Part shown: piece after piece, positions 40,121 to 52,191 of the stretch
Position numbering within the stretch: the first letter of the stretch is position 1
Layout of the letters: each line of letters begins with the position of its first letter
DNA from: Paraspadella gotoi
Taxonomy: Eukaryota; Chaetognatha
NCBI GenBank assembly: GCA_051294375.1
Contig: CM119271.1
Coordinates: 1,660,063 to 1,724,062, forward strand
Direction: 5' to 3'
DNA: 64,000 bases
Translations under genes and position numbers: made by a program
Notes under the pieces: model-generated
Database searches by the model: none
Told to the model about the DNA's origin: nothing
What the model saw: only the letters and a program-made list of their open reading frames with translations

Positions 40121-41214
40121 TTCGCTTTGACGATTTTTCATCGTTTATTTTTTTTCTGTCCCCGCAGGTGAGACTTCCTCCCCCCTTCTCTTCCCTCTCC
40201 CCCTGCGCAATTTTCAATCGCGCCGTTTTCTCTTCACCTCCTGGCGGCCGGTTGTTATCGATTTTTCGTTCGAAAACAAATGAACAAACGATTGACTTTT
40301 TTTTTTCTCGCTTTTGTGGCGAAAAAAGTAAACGACGACGACGACGGTGAAGATGACAAAGGTGATGACGACGAAGATGACAAAGCTGACGACACAGAGG
40401 ACGACAATGAAAGTTGACGAACTGATTCATAGAAAATGACAACGTCAATAGCGATAATTTATCATTAAAACAATTATCAAACGGGAAAACGACAACAACG
40501 ACGATTTGATCTTTAATACAAATTCCGTAAATCCAATTCTCCATTTGATATAAAAAAAAAAAAACATTTAAAAACTCTGAAACAACAACGAGGGCATTAA
40601 CTGACGACGACGACAATAACACGACAAGACGACAACGACGACGTGCCGACGACGACTCGTCGGCTGCAAGTAGCTCACCAGCGGTTAGCGGAACATCCTT
40701 TGGATGCAAAAGAGACGGGACTCAAGCGATCAGAGAAAGGAAAGCGAAAGCGATCCGATCTGTTTTGAGTAACGAGTGCAGCCAGATGGCACCTCCCTCT
40801 ACCTTCTCTCCTCTCCTTCCCTTCCTAATAACACTTGCTCAGCCATAAGCAAATCTCAAGTCTAATCAGACAGTTTAATGAACCCTTACGAATGCCTTTC
40901 ATCAGTAGAGACTCGTGCCGGAAAGAAATCTGGATAAAGAAAACTGCAAAACCTTGTGACGTATTTGGACCGAGGATCAATTTCCATTTTTGTCTCGATC
41001 TCTTTATTTTTTTTTTTTTTTTTTTTTGTTTAGAATTTGTTTAAATTCGACGAAATCTCTCTTTTCAGGAAATTAAAGTTTATTTTGCGTTAAGAATTAG
41101 TTTATATAACAATATTTTACATAAAAATATATTCAATGTATATTCAAATACAATACAACTAACACAATAAAGACACGTCATGGTTCGTATAAAATCAAAG
41201 AAGAGAGAGAGAGG

Positions 41215-41255
<41 letters not shown>

Positions 41256-41387
41256 ATGCTCGGTATTGAAAGGCGATTGTCTCTCAACGACTTCTCTCCC
41301 CCTCGAATTCAGACGCGTAGTGTTTGTTCCAATTTAGCCAAAGAATTTTCGAGTATTTGAGTTTCCAAAATGGTGTGTGTGAAGGAG

Positions 41388-41441
<54 letters not shown>

Positions 41442-41713
41442 GAGATAGAAGAGAAAGAGAGAATAGGGAAGAGGCACAATCCGCGACAGGGAGTTTTTTT
41501 TTTCGCGCCATGTTTAAAAATAAACGAAACTCTCTAAAGCAAAACAATCATGGAAACAAACTCTACACAAGTTTTAAACAAAAAGAAAAAAATAGAGAAA
41601 AAAGACAATAAAAAGAAAAAAACCGAAGACGCGCGAATGGGAGGCGTGTCTCTGTCTCTATCTCGCCCCGGTTTCGCAGTAATTGGTTTTTTTGTGAAAA
41701 AAACGTTTACACT

Positions 41714-41721
<8 letters not shown>
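38033..41721. repeat. Unit C of the triplicated segment, indel-rich
   Basis: The order is the same as in unit B, and long stretches are identical to it. It ends at the (CT)n run starting near 41721. It is continuous through the interval that is a gap in unit A, so it is the best guide to the full unit. Confidence 0.85.
38075..39800 (-). pseudogene. Frameshifted copies of the RING, acidic and 3'-exon genes (unit C)
   Basis: Homologous stretches lie at about 38.08-38.46 (RING, with the same ~45-bp insertion as unit B), 38.62-38.98 (acidic protein) and 39.16-39.8 kb (unidentified gene). Frames are interrupted by scattered single-base indels at places different from unit B. Confidence 0.55.
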
Positions 41722-41770
<49 letters not shown>

Positions 41771-41871
41771 TTGTTGTCTAATGTTTGCTCTTTATTTTCT
41801 GCGTGTTTGACGCCCCGGTTGTCAGAAAAGACCGACTCCCTGGAAAGATGGCGCGAGTTCGTGAACAAGTG

Positions 41872-41872
<1 letters not shown>

Positions 41873-41953
<81 letters not shown>

Positions 41954-41978
41954 NNNNNNNNNNNNNNNNNNNNNNNNN

Positions 41979-42007
<29 letters not shown>
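41873..42007. repeat. (GA)n microsatellite with internal 25-N gap
   Basis: GA units flank an N block at 41954-41978. The true repeat length is unknown. Confidence 0.95.
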
Positions 42008-42011
<4 letters not shown>

Positions 42012-42274
42012 TTCGAAGTGATGTATTTGTCAAATCTTATTTATAGTGGGAGCGGAATATACCATAACGTACTTCTCATTTTACCTTAAATCAATTTCTC
42101 TGTAATGTACAATCTAAGCGTTTTTGTTATAATTTAGTTAATTCACTACAAAAATATACAAAAATCAAAATAGACAAAAGAATTAAGATAAACATGAATG
42201 AGCAAAGGATAAGAATAAGTCACAAACAAAAACAACGATCAATTAACTCATCATTAACTCATCATCTTCAAGTG

Positions 42275-45200
42275 TCACAAAATGACGATCGAATTGTCAT
42301 TTTCCCTTCCAATTCGCGATCGAAACTTCCCCCCCTTTTGTCCGGCGTCGAAGACTCTCCCAATCGCCTTCAGCAGCGGGAACTTCCCTTTGCCGCAAAA
42401 CTTCCCTCTAAAATCGTCGAGGTCGAGCTTCCAAATCATTCCACCGGCCAAGCCTTTGTCGATGATGTATTTCGCCTTGATGGCTGAAATGGTTTTTAGG
42501 CGGATACGATGTTTAAATGTTAGTTTTGAATATTATTGTAATTCATACTTAATTTTAAATTCGCATTATTTAGGAAGTTGAAAATTGGTCCTTTTATATG
42601 TTTTATGGCAACGGCCGGGTCGCCTGTTATGCCCATTGGGATGGGGCATCTCACTGTTGGTTTTTTGGGGGCTTCCGACGCCTCCAGGTACTGGCGCGGT
42701 TACTCTTGGACGGTCTCGCTTTGTCAACTCAGAGGGAAGTCGTTAGGAGTGTGGATGGAACACAAAGCTTGGGATGGGTATGGTATGGTATGGTATATTT
42801 CCCCTCTGAGCCAATGGGATTGGCTGAACGATAATGGACGTGAATCGGTGTGAATATACCGCCACAGTATAACACTTTCTTTATAGGGAAAACAGGAACG
42901 CTGGGCTCGAATTAATCAGACTGTGAGAGAGTCTGGTTTGAAAGATTTGGTGAGTCATGCTAGGTTGTTATCTTGAAGGAGGGTCATGTTCAGTCCTGTT
43001 TTAATGAAATAGCGAACAAACTTGAACAACATTTACCCACCTATGGTTTTCTCATTCTCGTACGAAATCCACTGATCCCCTTTGTAGGCGTACATGATTT
43101 TTCTGTAAGGATCAAACACTTCCGTCCAATTGTCGAAACAAACTTCGTAGGAGGACAAAATTCCTTTGGATCGGGTAAAGTTTCCCGGCTTGTTGGGGCC
43201 TGTGTCATTTGTAAAGAAGAGTAAGATTAGAATGAGATTAGGATAAGTAAGAGTAGGATTAGGGGTTAAAGTTAAAAGCGAGGAATTTGGGTTAAGGGTT
43301 ATGAGTTTGTTAACAGATTCGGGTTAAATATTACGTTATAAACTAAGGAACGAAAATGGGGCACTTTTGAAAAAGAGAGCCAAAATATTTTTGAAAAAAC
43401 CCGATTGGATTCGTATCAAAGTAAATTCTATTTAATCTGTTATCATCGTATAGTTTATTAATTTATAATACGGATAAGTGGGGCTGAAGAGTGCTATTCG
43501 CAACTTCCATAACCCCCTCTGGCAGTCACGGAACGGGTCCTGGGCTTGGAACCAGGCTTGATGGTTTTATAGGATTCCATGACGGTTTAAGGCCGATCTC
43601 ACGCTTTCACCAATGTAGGTTCCATTGGGGATCGATCCCGGGACATAATGGTCATGAGCAGAGAGTATTACTCAATGAGGTTATATGCCTATAGGCGGGG
43701 TGAACATATTAATTGCGATTCCCGTCTCCAGCAATGAGCCTGGATACCTAAGACAGGCGCTCCCATTCCGTGTTGCGATGGATCGGCGAGAGTAAATCCC
43801 CGTCCATAGAACCCCATTCCGAATACCATCTTTGACGGAGGGAAACCTGTTGTGATTCAAAGAAATATTAAGTTTATTGATTAAAAATTATTTATATATG
43901 TATAGATTGTTAACATCGATAAGGTTAATTTACTAACTTCAATACTAAAAAAAATTATATCATTAAACATTTTAAAATTATTTGTTTTACTCTACTAAAC
44001 TAAGTTAGACTAAATTTGCAAATGAATGTAAAAGGTTTAACATATCTTATGAAATTGGTAAAACAAATATATAAGTAATAAGTTTAATTATTACCATATT
44101 ATTATTTAATAATGTATTGGAGAGAGTAATGATAGAGTTCTGGAAAGAGAGGGATGAAAATGAAAATTGGTTCATTTTTAATCAATTGTTCTCATCCTAC
44201 CTTGTTTAATATACCGCTGGACACACCAGTCCCCGTTTGTGGTCTCATTCATCCCTTTTCCCGGGTACAAATTCGTCTGTCCGTCCGTCTTTGCCTCCCA
44301 TCCGCTGTACAAGTCGTAGGCCATCAGGCTGATGAAATCGACATTTTTGGCCAAAGATTTGAGGTCGTAGTTTGCCCAACATCCGACGGCAACTGTCACC
44401 AGCAGACGCTCTTTGCCCGACTTGAGAGATTCGGCTTCAAACTCCTGATTTATAGGAGGGACAAAAAGTAAGTCGGATGGAGGCCTTATGACATAGCCTG
44501 TCCAAAGTCAGTGTGTGTCTCATTTTTATATCGGTTGCACCAATTTTGTAGCTAACAATAAAAGCAACAATCATTATAAATATAAATAAATGGATGAAAA
44601 AGTCTGAAAAAAACTTTTTTTTTAACTTCAATCTCTTTATTATTCTATTTAGTATGTTATAAGCATTTCAAGTTTTACATCAACCATGAAATACCCCATA
44701 ATCTTGAAGACATGTTCCATCCGCCTTTCCCACCTCTCACCGTCCTCAACTTCTCAACCAGTGTAGCCAGACGGTACTTGTCCTCTGGGAATTCCCAGTC
44801 GAGATCTAGTCCGTCAAAGTCGTAAGATCGAAGGAAGATGGCCGCGTTTTTGACGAATGCATCGAGAGTTCCTTCAGCGTCAAAAAGAGACTCGACTGTA
44901 TTTCCAACCATGAGGGATATACGGAGAGAGGCTCTCTTTTTTTTCAAGGCGGTTGTCCTTCGAAAGAGACCTGGAAAGATAATGAAATTTATAATTCAAG
45001 CCGTTCACTACTTGATTACAAGTAAAGTTTTTTTTGAATTTGTTAACCAATAATCAATTAATCATCTATTATTATTAGTATTAGTATTAGCCATTAATAA
45101 TGGAATCAGAAAAATGGTGGGAAAGTGACTTTTAAAGGAACGTTTAGGCTTTCCAGAACTTTACCCTCATTCTCATTCTGGCCGGCACCAATTTTTGGAA

Positions 45201-45849
45201 AAAAAAAATTGACTAAAAATGATTTTTTATCTATATTTATAACAAAATGAATTTGGTACAACCAATATAAAAATTATCTAATCATTTAATAAATAAGCTA
45301 TCTTGCCCCTAACTTTGGATGGGCTTTGGCGGTTTAAGGCCTCCATCACTCTTACAAGATAATGACATAGCAGGTCCCTGCAAGCTTTCAATCTAGACTC
45401 TCTCACAGTCTCCTTTATTCATTCCCACAGTACCTGGCTTCCTTTTCAATGAAGTGGTATAATATTTCAAAGAATGTTTCCAATTTATGAAGAACACTCT
45501 ACAATAATTTAGGAATACTAAATTAGACTTGTCACTTATTATCTCTGTTATTTAATGTTTTTATTGTTAGAAATATCATTAAATATCATTAAATATCATT
45601 AACTAAACTTTTTTTACCTTTTGCCCCAACATCACTCGGCTGGTCACCGGTCAACGTTCCATTACGAATGTCTCCAAGGACGTAAATGATGTGACTGCAG
45701 AGATGAACGTCGACATCCTCAGGGAGAAGTTGGGCGTCAGTGGTGGCGACATGGAGGTCATTGGTGAAGTAGCAGACCATTTTGAGAGTGGAGGCCTCAA
45801 GGCCCGGCCACAATAAGGCCAGGAAGAGGGTCAGAATAGGTATAAACAT
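42275..45849 (-). CDS. Secreted GH18 chitinase, copy 1 (six exons)
   Basis: This enzyme hydrolyses beta-1,4 bonds of chitin outside the cell. Minus-strand exons are 45849-45618, 44970-44741, 44444-44201, 43846-43748, 43199-43041 and 42483-42275. All have GT-AG borders with matching phases (1,0,1,1,1), and together they encode 390 residues. Residues 1-19 ([19 protein letters not shown]) are a signal peptide. KMVCYFTN opens the barrel. DGLDLDWE (130-137) is the catalytic DxxDxDxE motif with its acid Glu at 137. MAYDLYSGW (195-203) and [12 protein letters not shown] near the end are the other conserved GH18 segments. The conserved strand-3 SxGG is replaced by LMVGN (97-101), which is odd. No chitin-binding domain follows, so it is a bare catalytic domain. 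Introns hold a SINE, a MITE fragment and ~320-bp repeats. Its neighbour is a tandem paralogue. Confidence 0.93.
42868..42990 (+). repeat. Degenerate ~320-bp repeat fragment in chitinase intron 5
   Basis: The phrases TTTATAGGGAAAACAGGAACGC, shortened here to AGGGAAAACAGG, and GACTGTGAGAGAGTCT match the left half of the family. The rest is diverged. Confidence 0.6.
43245..43380. mobile_element. One-ended MITE with telomere-like interior, in chitinase intron 4
   Basis: Degenerate GATTAGG and GGGTTA units (43250-43345) lead into a right end AACGAAAATGGGGCACTT. The left inverted end is not visible, so the copy is truncated. Confidence 0.5.
43480..43700 (-). mobile_element. Probable tRNA-derived SINE in chitinase intron 4
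   Basis: On the minus strand a head with TAACCTCATTGAG (A-box position, about 43671-43683) is followed about 35-45 bp later by GGGATCGATCCC (43628-43639), close to the B-box consensus. A body of about 140 bp follows. Its head resembles the 30-kb SINE in the AATACTC segment, but the bodies differ. Confidence 0.45.
44470..44560 (+). repeat. Fragment of ~320-bp repeat in chitinase intron 2
   Basis: It begins GGATGGAGGCCTTATG and continues with GCCTGTCCAAAGTCAG and TTTTTATATCGGTTGCACC. It is truncated on both sides. Confidence 0.7.
45245..45485 (-). repeat. Near-complete ~320-bp repeat in chitinase intron 1
   Basis: The minus-orientation copy runs from TTTGGTACAACCAATAT through AGCTATCTTGCCCC, GGCCTCCATCACTC and CAAGCTTTCAATC to CAAAGAATGTTTCC. 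It is the most complete single copy and gives the likely borders of one unit. Confidence 0.75.
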
Positions 45850-46302
45850 TGTTTGATTCTGTTGAATTGTTATTTTGTAGAATTGCAAATTAATTTGAAG
45901 TTTGTAAAACAATTTTATACCGACTAAAAATTTGATACATATCCTAAAAAGATTTTACTAAAATACGTATGTGTACGAAATAATCGTGGCGATTATATAA
46001 CATTCTCGGAATTATCATTAAACCCCCAAAAAATCTCTTAAAATTGGAAAATAAAATAAAATTAAAAGAAAACCGAATCATAAGATATGAAAAATAAACT
46101 CAACTGCTAATTAGATTCAATCACTCGGTCTCATTTGAAAAAGCCAAAAGTTTCTCTGCTACAACACGATGTGACTTCTCGTGAACAGAAAATCAAATTT
46201 CAAAAGAAAGAAAGGCGGAGAAAAAAAAAGATGATATAATACATAATTTTGCAACAAAAAAATTAAGTTTCTTGACCACTGTCAAGAAAGATTTTACAAA
46301 AA

Positions 46303-48829
46303 TCAGAGAACAATAAGCGAATTTCGATTCTGAGTCATGAGACGCCACAGAAGTTTGTTTACACCGTCAGCATCATTGCTTTTGCGGTCATTGCTAAAGA
46401 CTTTGTCGATGGCCTTGAGCAGCGGATATTTTCCTTTGCCACAAAATTCTCCGCGAAAATCGTCGAAGTCAAGTCTCCAGATCATTCCGCCCGCCAGGCC
46501 TTTGTCGATGATAAACTGGGCTTTTATACCTAAAACGGGAATTAACATAATTAACAGAAACCGATTTTGGCTATATCAATAATTTCCCTCATTCCTAAAG
46601 CGCCCAATATTCTTTCCTCAATTCTAGACTTAATTTTAACTTCTAACCCATGTCCCTAACCCTAACGAATAATCCCTAACTTAGTCCCCGACCTAATCCC
46701 TAACTCTAACCATTATTTAACCTTTAAACCTAAAAACTATTATAATATTAATTCTGAATCTAGGTAGAAATTGAACGCTTTTAAAAAATAGAGTTCCTCA
46801 TTCCTCACCAATGGTTTTCTCATTCTCAAATGAAATCCACTGATCTCCTTTGTAGGCGTACATCACTTTTCTGTTGGGGGCAAATTCTTCTGTCCAGTTA
46901 TTGTAACAGGTCTCGTAAAAGGCCATGATCCCTTTAGCTCTTGTGAATTTGGCTGGTTTGTTGGGGCCTGTCCCATTAAAAGGTTGTATGGTGAGAAAAT
47001 TGGTTGCTCTTTATATCAGAGAAAATAATTTTATTCATATTATAAAATTTTAGATTAATTTTTGTATGCGTGATATTATAATTATATAGAAGTTTATTTA
47101 CCCTTGGCCGGTGCGCCCATCCCGTGTTGTGATGCATTGACAAGAGTAAATCCGCGTCCGTATGTCCCCATTCCAAATACCATTTTTGAGGGAGGAAAAC
47201 CTGTACAGTGATTCAACTTAGTGATAATTTTATATGAATAGGTAACAATAGTCACGATTCAATACAAATCTGTTTAAAAGTATTAACAATGCTCTATTTG
47301 CCACCTCTTTTGATAAAGCTTTCCACGCACAAGTTGCCATTGGGATACAAATTTGTCTGTCCGTCCGTTTTCTTTTCCCATGCACCATGAAAGTCATAAG
47401 CCATGAGGCTGATAAAGTCAAAGTTCTTGGCCAGGGATTTTAGGTCGTAGGTAGCGTAGCAACCGACGGCCGAGGTTAGGAGCAGACGCTCTTTGCCTGA
47501 TTTCTTAGATTCCGCCTCAAACGCCTGTTATTAAAATAAAGCATTGAAGTAGTAAAAAACTAGTGATATACGTTATGATAAAAAAACTAAGTTGTTTGGG
47601 AGGTACTAAAGATTGTAAGAGAATCTAGGTTAGTTGCTAGTAATATCTTTTACATATATATATATTTTTTTATTTCTTACAGACTTATGAAATAGGTATA
47701 ATGAATATAAAATTAGTCATTAAGTCAACAAATAAGCTATCTTGTTCCCTGAATCATGACCTCCATCTCCCTCTTACTAAATTTAACATATAATAACATA
47801 GCAAACTTTCAATCAAGACTCTCTTAGTCTAGTTTATTCACTCCTAGAGTATCTGGCTTCCCTAATAATGAAGTTGCATATATGTGACATTATAATAATT
47901 ACTAAAGAGTATTCATAAATCCTTATATTATCAATAAAAACGGATTTCGTGAAGTTGTCACCCCTCCCCTTAAAATCCGACCTCACCTCTCTCAACTTCT
48001 CCACCAAAACGGCGAATTGAAACTCGTACTGAGTCTGAGGGAATTCCCAGTCCAGATCAAGTCCGTCGAAGTCGTATGATCGAAGGAACCGGACGGCGTC
48101 GTCGACGAACGCATCGAGGGTGGCCAGGGACGGGAAGAGGGACTCGAATCCTCCGGCGATCATCACGGAGACACGGAGAGACGGGTTGAGCCGCTTCAAG
48201 GCCGTCGTCCGTCGGAAGAGTCCTTTTCGGGAATGGCGGAGTTGTTTAATCAATCAATTGATCAATCAATCAGTCAATCAAAATGTCAGTAAATCAGAAA
48301 ACGTGATAAACATTGATCGATTAGAATAAATCATCAAATAAGTAATTTGAAAAATAAATAAATAACCAAATAATAATTACTTTATCAATAAAATATTGAT
48401 TGATCAATTAGTCATTATTTAATCTAATCAACAAACTTATTTGAGTAAAAATCAAAGAGTTTATAGTAGCAGTGACCAACGAGTGAAATTCAATCTTTTT
48501 TTGGGGGGAAATTAATATATGAATGATTAAAATATATTAGTATATAAGTATATATATATATATATATTAGTAAATAAAGCCTCACCCGTTGGACCCAAAT
48601 CGCTTGAATGTTCGGAGGTGAGTCGCCCGTCGCGAATCACGGCGGCGACGGCAAAGACGTGAGTGCAAAGGTGAGGATCGACGCCTTCCGGCAAAAGTTT
48701 GGCCTCGTGGGTCGTGACATTTTCGTCGTTGGTCAAATAACAGACGAGTTTGAGAGGAGAGGGGGAGAGAGACGAGGAGAAGTGGGGGAGGAAGAGGGAG
48801 AAGAGGAGGAGGAAGAGGTTGACCGACAT
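46303..48829 (-). CDS. Secreted GH18 chitinase, copy 2 (six exons)
   Basis: This is a paralogue of the 42-46 kb gene with the same predicted extracellular chitin hydrolysis. Minus-strand exons are 48829-48586, 48222-47987, 47524-47305, 47200-47102, 46967-46809 and 46529-46303. Phases match (1,0,1,1,1), giving 394 residues. The start MSVNLFLLLFSLFLPHFSSS is a signal peptide. KLVCYLTN begins the barrel, and MIAGGFES (102-109) keeps the GG that copy 1 lacks, with Phe instead of the usual Trp. DGLDLDWE (134-141) carries the catalytic Glu 141. MAYDFHGAW (201-209) and GGMIWRLDFDDF are intact. The exon 3 donor (GAG|GTGGCA) is weak but is required by phase and by homology. There is no chitin-binding domain. 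It lies about 0.45 kb upstream of copy 1 on the same strand. Equal exon structure points to a local tandem duplication. Confidence 0.93.
46597..46785. mobile_element. MITE with telomere-like interior, in chitinase copy 2 intron 5
   Basis: The left end is AAAGCGCCCAATATTCTTTCC, shortened here to AAAGCGCCCAATATTCTTT. The right end is GTAGAAATTGAACGCTTTT, its imperfect inverse. The interior reads CCCTAACCCTAAC-type units, opposite in strand to the 53-kb copy. Confidence 0.6.
47690..47880 (-). repeat. Degenerate ~320-bp repeat in chitinase copy 2 intron 2
   Basis: It contains AATAAGCTATCTTGTTCCCTG, shortened to AGCTATCTTGTTCCCTG, then CAAACTTTCAATCAAGACTC and TATCTGGCTTCCC. It is in the minus orientation and more diverged than the 45.3-kb copy. 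Confidence 0.65.
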
Positions 48830-48969
48830 TTTTTTTGTTGCTGTGAAAAACGTGAATAGTTTTAAAATAGATTTATAACTTTTTAGACGTGGTGATCGTT
48901 GAAATAGAAGTTGACATAAACTCAAAATAAAAGTTGAAAAAAATTTAAATTTAAATTTTTCAAACAATT

Positions 48970-49552
48970 ATTTTCGTCTAATGTTATCGATTAGAAGAAC
49001 AAGTATATCTGTATAATAAAAAAGGAAAAATGTAGTGTATCGAAGTAAATGATTTTACAATGGTCAATAATTTTTTCCGAGATTTACATATTTTTTTCTC
49101 TCCAAAAAACCAACTTTAGTTCCCATCAGCGAGTCTCATGACCAGCATTAACAGTTCGACGACAGTTACGAAACCAGTTTTTCCTGTTTTTTCTTTCTGA
49201 TTTCGAAGATATAAAACAGAATCAAATTAAAGTTTTCATTAAAGTTTTGAAAGACAAAGTACAAGGAAATATCGGAATGCCAGCCAAAACAAATATATGT
49301 ATTATGTATTATGACCTTGAATTAAAACACTGATCCGAGTAATTAAGGTTTGTATTGAATTTTACAGACATTCTTTTACTAAAAAAAAGAATTAACTTAT
49401 TTATGAGCTTCCATTGTTTTTTTTATTGATGAAAATATAAATATTTGTTAATTATTTATAATTTAAAACAAATACTTCCTCTGTTATGAATCAATTATGA
49501 TTAAAGATCAGTTTGGAGGTTCAGTTATATATAGTTCAATGAGGGGAACACA
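48970..49552. other. Intergenic AT-rich DNA upstream of chitinase copy 2, no gene seen
   Basis: This stretch would hold the chitinase copy 2 promoter. I could not identify a convincing TATA box or initiator. No other feature is visible. Confidence 0.4.

Positions 49553-49621
<69 letters not shown>
49553..49621. repeat. (CT)n microsatellite
   Basis: This is a pure CT run of about 66 bp. Confidence 0.95.
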
Positions 49622-49625
<4 letters not shown>

Positions 49626-50169
49626 ACCCGCAGAATTTTGAAAATCTGATAAAGTTTTAAAGGAATGAAATTAAAACAAAATCTGGATTAAGGGAAGCAA
49701 AAATATACAAAATACTTGCAAATCCCCTTTCATACGAACTAAGCGTGTGAGACCATTTCCCATTGTTCAAAGTGACGTTTTCCTGATTCTACTACAAATC
49801 AACTCATGGTACGTATGATAGTTTCTCATCCGTTAGATGGCGCGACGAGAAAAGCAAAGCCCCGATTCCCCTCCCCTAAAAAATTTCCCCCGTATCCCCC
49901 TTCCCTTTTCTCTCTGTCCATCGATCCGTCCGTCCCGAGTTTTTCCTCTGCTTTTTCCTGTTTACTTCTACTTTTGTTATTTCGAGTTTCGACGTCGTCG
50001 TTGTCGTCGTTGTAGTCCGATATCGACACCTGCTGACTACAGTTTTTGTTGTTGTTGTTGTCGTCGACGTCGTCATGGCAACGAAAGGTTTCGTTTCATC
50101 GATTGAACTCGAGTTTTCCGACTTGAAATTCGACAAAAATATTTCCGCACGCTCTGTTATCTTTAGACT

Positions 50170-50255
50170 TGTAAGAGAGAGAAGAGAGAGAAGAGAGAGA
50201 GAGAAGAGAGAGAGAAAGAGAGAAAGAGAGAGAGAGAAAGAGAGAGAGAGATGAA
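50170..50255. repeat. Imperfect (GA)n microsatellite
   Basis: GA units are interrupted by GAAGA at intervals. Confidence 0.9.
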
Positions 50256-50504
50256 GAGATGAAGATGTTGTGGTGTGGTGTGAAAAGAGATTAGTTGTCG
50301 TGAAAAGAAAACAAATGTGAAACTTTTCTCCCCTCATCAGAAAGATGCCTCCCTTATCCTCCCCTCTCTTATTGTTTTTACTTTTCCCTTTCTCTAAGTT
50401 AATTAAAGCCTTTTTTCCTTTTAAGTTTAATAACTTTTCTCGGTTTCTTAATGTACTCTAACATTTTTCTTTTTTATCCTTTTTTATGCGTTCACTCGTT
50501 TTCG

Positions 50505-50725
50505 TTTTGCCCCTGACTTCGAAAAGACTGTGATAGGTCAAGGCGTCTTGTGACTTCATTAATAAAAAAGTCAAGCAATTTCGGATTTATTAAAATAGAC
50601 TGAGCGAGATTCTCGATTGAAAGCTTGCAGAGCAGCTTGCTTGCAGAGTCTCGCTATGTTATTATCTCGTAAGAGAAATGGAGGACGTAAGCCACCATAG
50701 CCTGTCTACAGTCAGAACACAAGAT
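50505..50725 (+). repeat. Diverged copy of ~320-bp repeat
   Basis: GATTGAAAGCTTGCAGAG, GTTATTATCTCGTAAGAG, AATGGAGGACGTAAGCCACC and CACAAGATAGCTTGCAC match the family in order. Positions 50628-50648 contain a short internal duplication (GAGCAGCTTGCTTGCAGAG). Confidence 0.7.
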
Positions 50726-50994
50726 AGCTTGCACACATTTCATAGAGAGCATAAAATACCTCGTTCCTCTCCATGATCCACCCATTAAAGTTCATTCTTT
50801 TATCACACTCCGACTTCTCCCATTTTCCTTTCCTCGATCCATCACTCCGAATCACCCCACTCTCCCGCCCCCCCCAATCGATCTCCCCACCCCCCTCTGC
50901 GCGTAGTCTGTGGTCTCGACTCAAAAGTTTTCAAAACATCGAAGAAGTTTAATTCGCCGAGGCGCCGTTCCGGGCGAGCCACTCGGCGCCGATC

Positions 50995-51205
50995 CGTGGG
51001 GGTGTTCAAGGGGATGCAGGGGTGCTGATCTTTGGAGAATGTCAAGGGGTGCAGAGGCGACCGTCTTCGGGGGCGATTCGTCAGGGGTACAGTTAAGGGG
51101 TGCAGGGTGAGACTCGTTGCGTCACGAAGGCGCCGAGTCTGGGGGTGTTAATGGGTGTGTTAAGGGGTGTGTTAAGGGGTGGGCCTCACGGGTGTTCACA
51201 TGGGG
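50995..51205. repeat. G-rich imperfect minisatellite (GGGGTG units)
   Basis: The motif AAGGGGTG(C/T) and variants recur more than ten times with irregular spacing. The + strand has many GGGG runs within about 200 bp, so quadruplex formation is possible. No coding frame is convincing. Confidence 0.65.
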
Positions 51206-51782
51206 TGATAACAGTAAGCGCGAAAGTTTGAACTATCAAGAGTGAGAGGGGGGTCCTTTAACTCTTGTTATCTGGTCTATCTATCTCTTGAAGGTCTATC
51301 TTTGGACTTGCACATTGAACTGTGCAGTCAGTGTACACTGAACAGTGAACACCTAACAGAATTTAGGAAACCTTTAAGTCTCATCGGCCATAAAAATGAA
51401 GTTAACCGACTCCATAGTTTATTAGCATGGCTCTCGCCCATTTGATGCTCGAATGACAGATAATTCTACTAATAATAATTCCAATTTCAAATTGACTTTT
51501 TTAGCTCATTAAAGTAACCCTCTCTTCTTCTCGACTTACCCTTCTATCTTTCTCTGTGTATCCTTCCCAATTCTCTCCTCTTACTTTCCTCCCTCACCTT
51601 CTTTCACTCCCTCTCCCCCCCCTATCACGACCCCAATAAATGTGAAGAGTCACTCCAACCCAATCATCAACAAAGAAAAAAGAAAAGAGACGATAATTTT
51701 TTTCTTTCTTTCTTTCTTCTTCTCTTCGCGGTTATTTTTTTCTTGTATTTATTCTTAGGCGAGGAACATAAATCTTCTAGAG

Positions 51783-51783
<1 letters not shown>

Positions 51784-51860
<77 letters not shown>

Positions 51861-51864
51861 GAAA
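51784..51864. repeat. (GA)n microsatellite
   Basis: GA units run for about 80 bp with one GCGA interruption near the end. Confidence 0.95.
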
Positions 51865-52191
51865 TTGACGTACATAGAACATGATAGGAAGAAAGAGAAA
51901 GCGACAATGATACTTTACTGCCTGCCTGTTTATACGTCAATGCAGTCTGTCTGTTTTCTGTTTGCTTGTCTGTCTGTCTCTTCATTTGTCTTCCTGTACT
52001 TGATAACAACGGGGATTCTTCTTAATTTTGAATGGAGATGGCTTATTTAGGATTCTGATATATTTTTTTTTACTATTTTACCTTTTGTGATGTAATATCT
52101 TTGACAAACTTGAACAAAACTAAATTTTAATTGTTTTACTTCTTTTCTTGCATTTATATTATCAAATAAGATAAGTCACTAAATTAACCGA

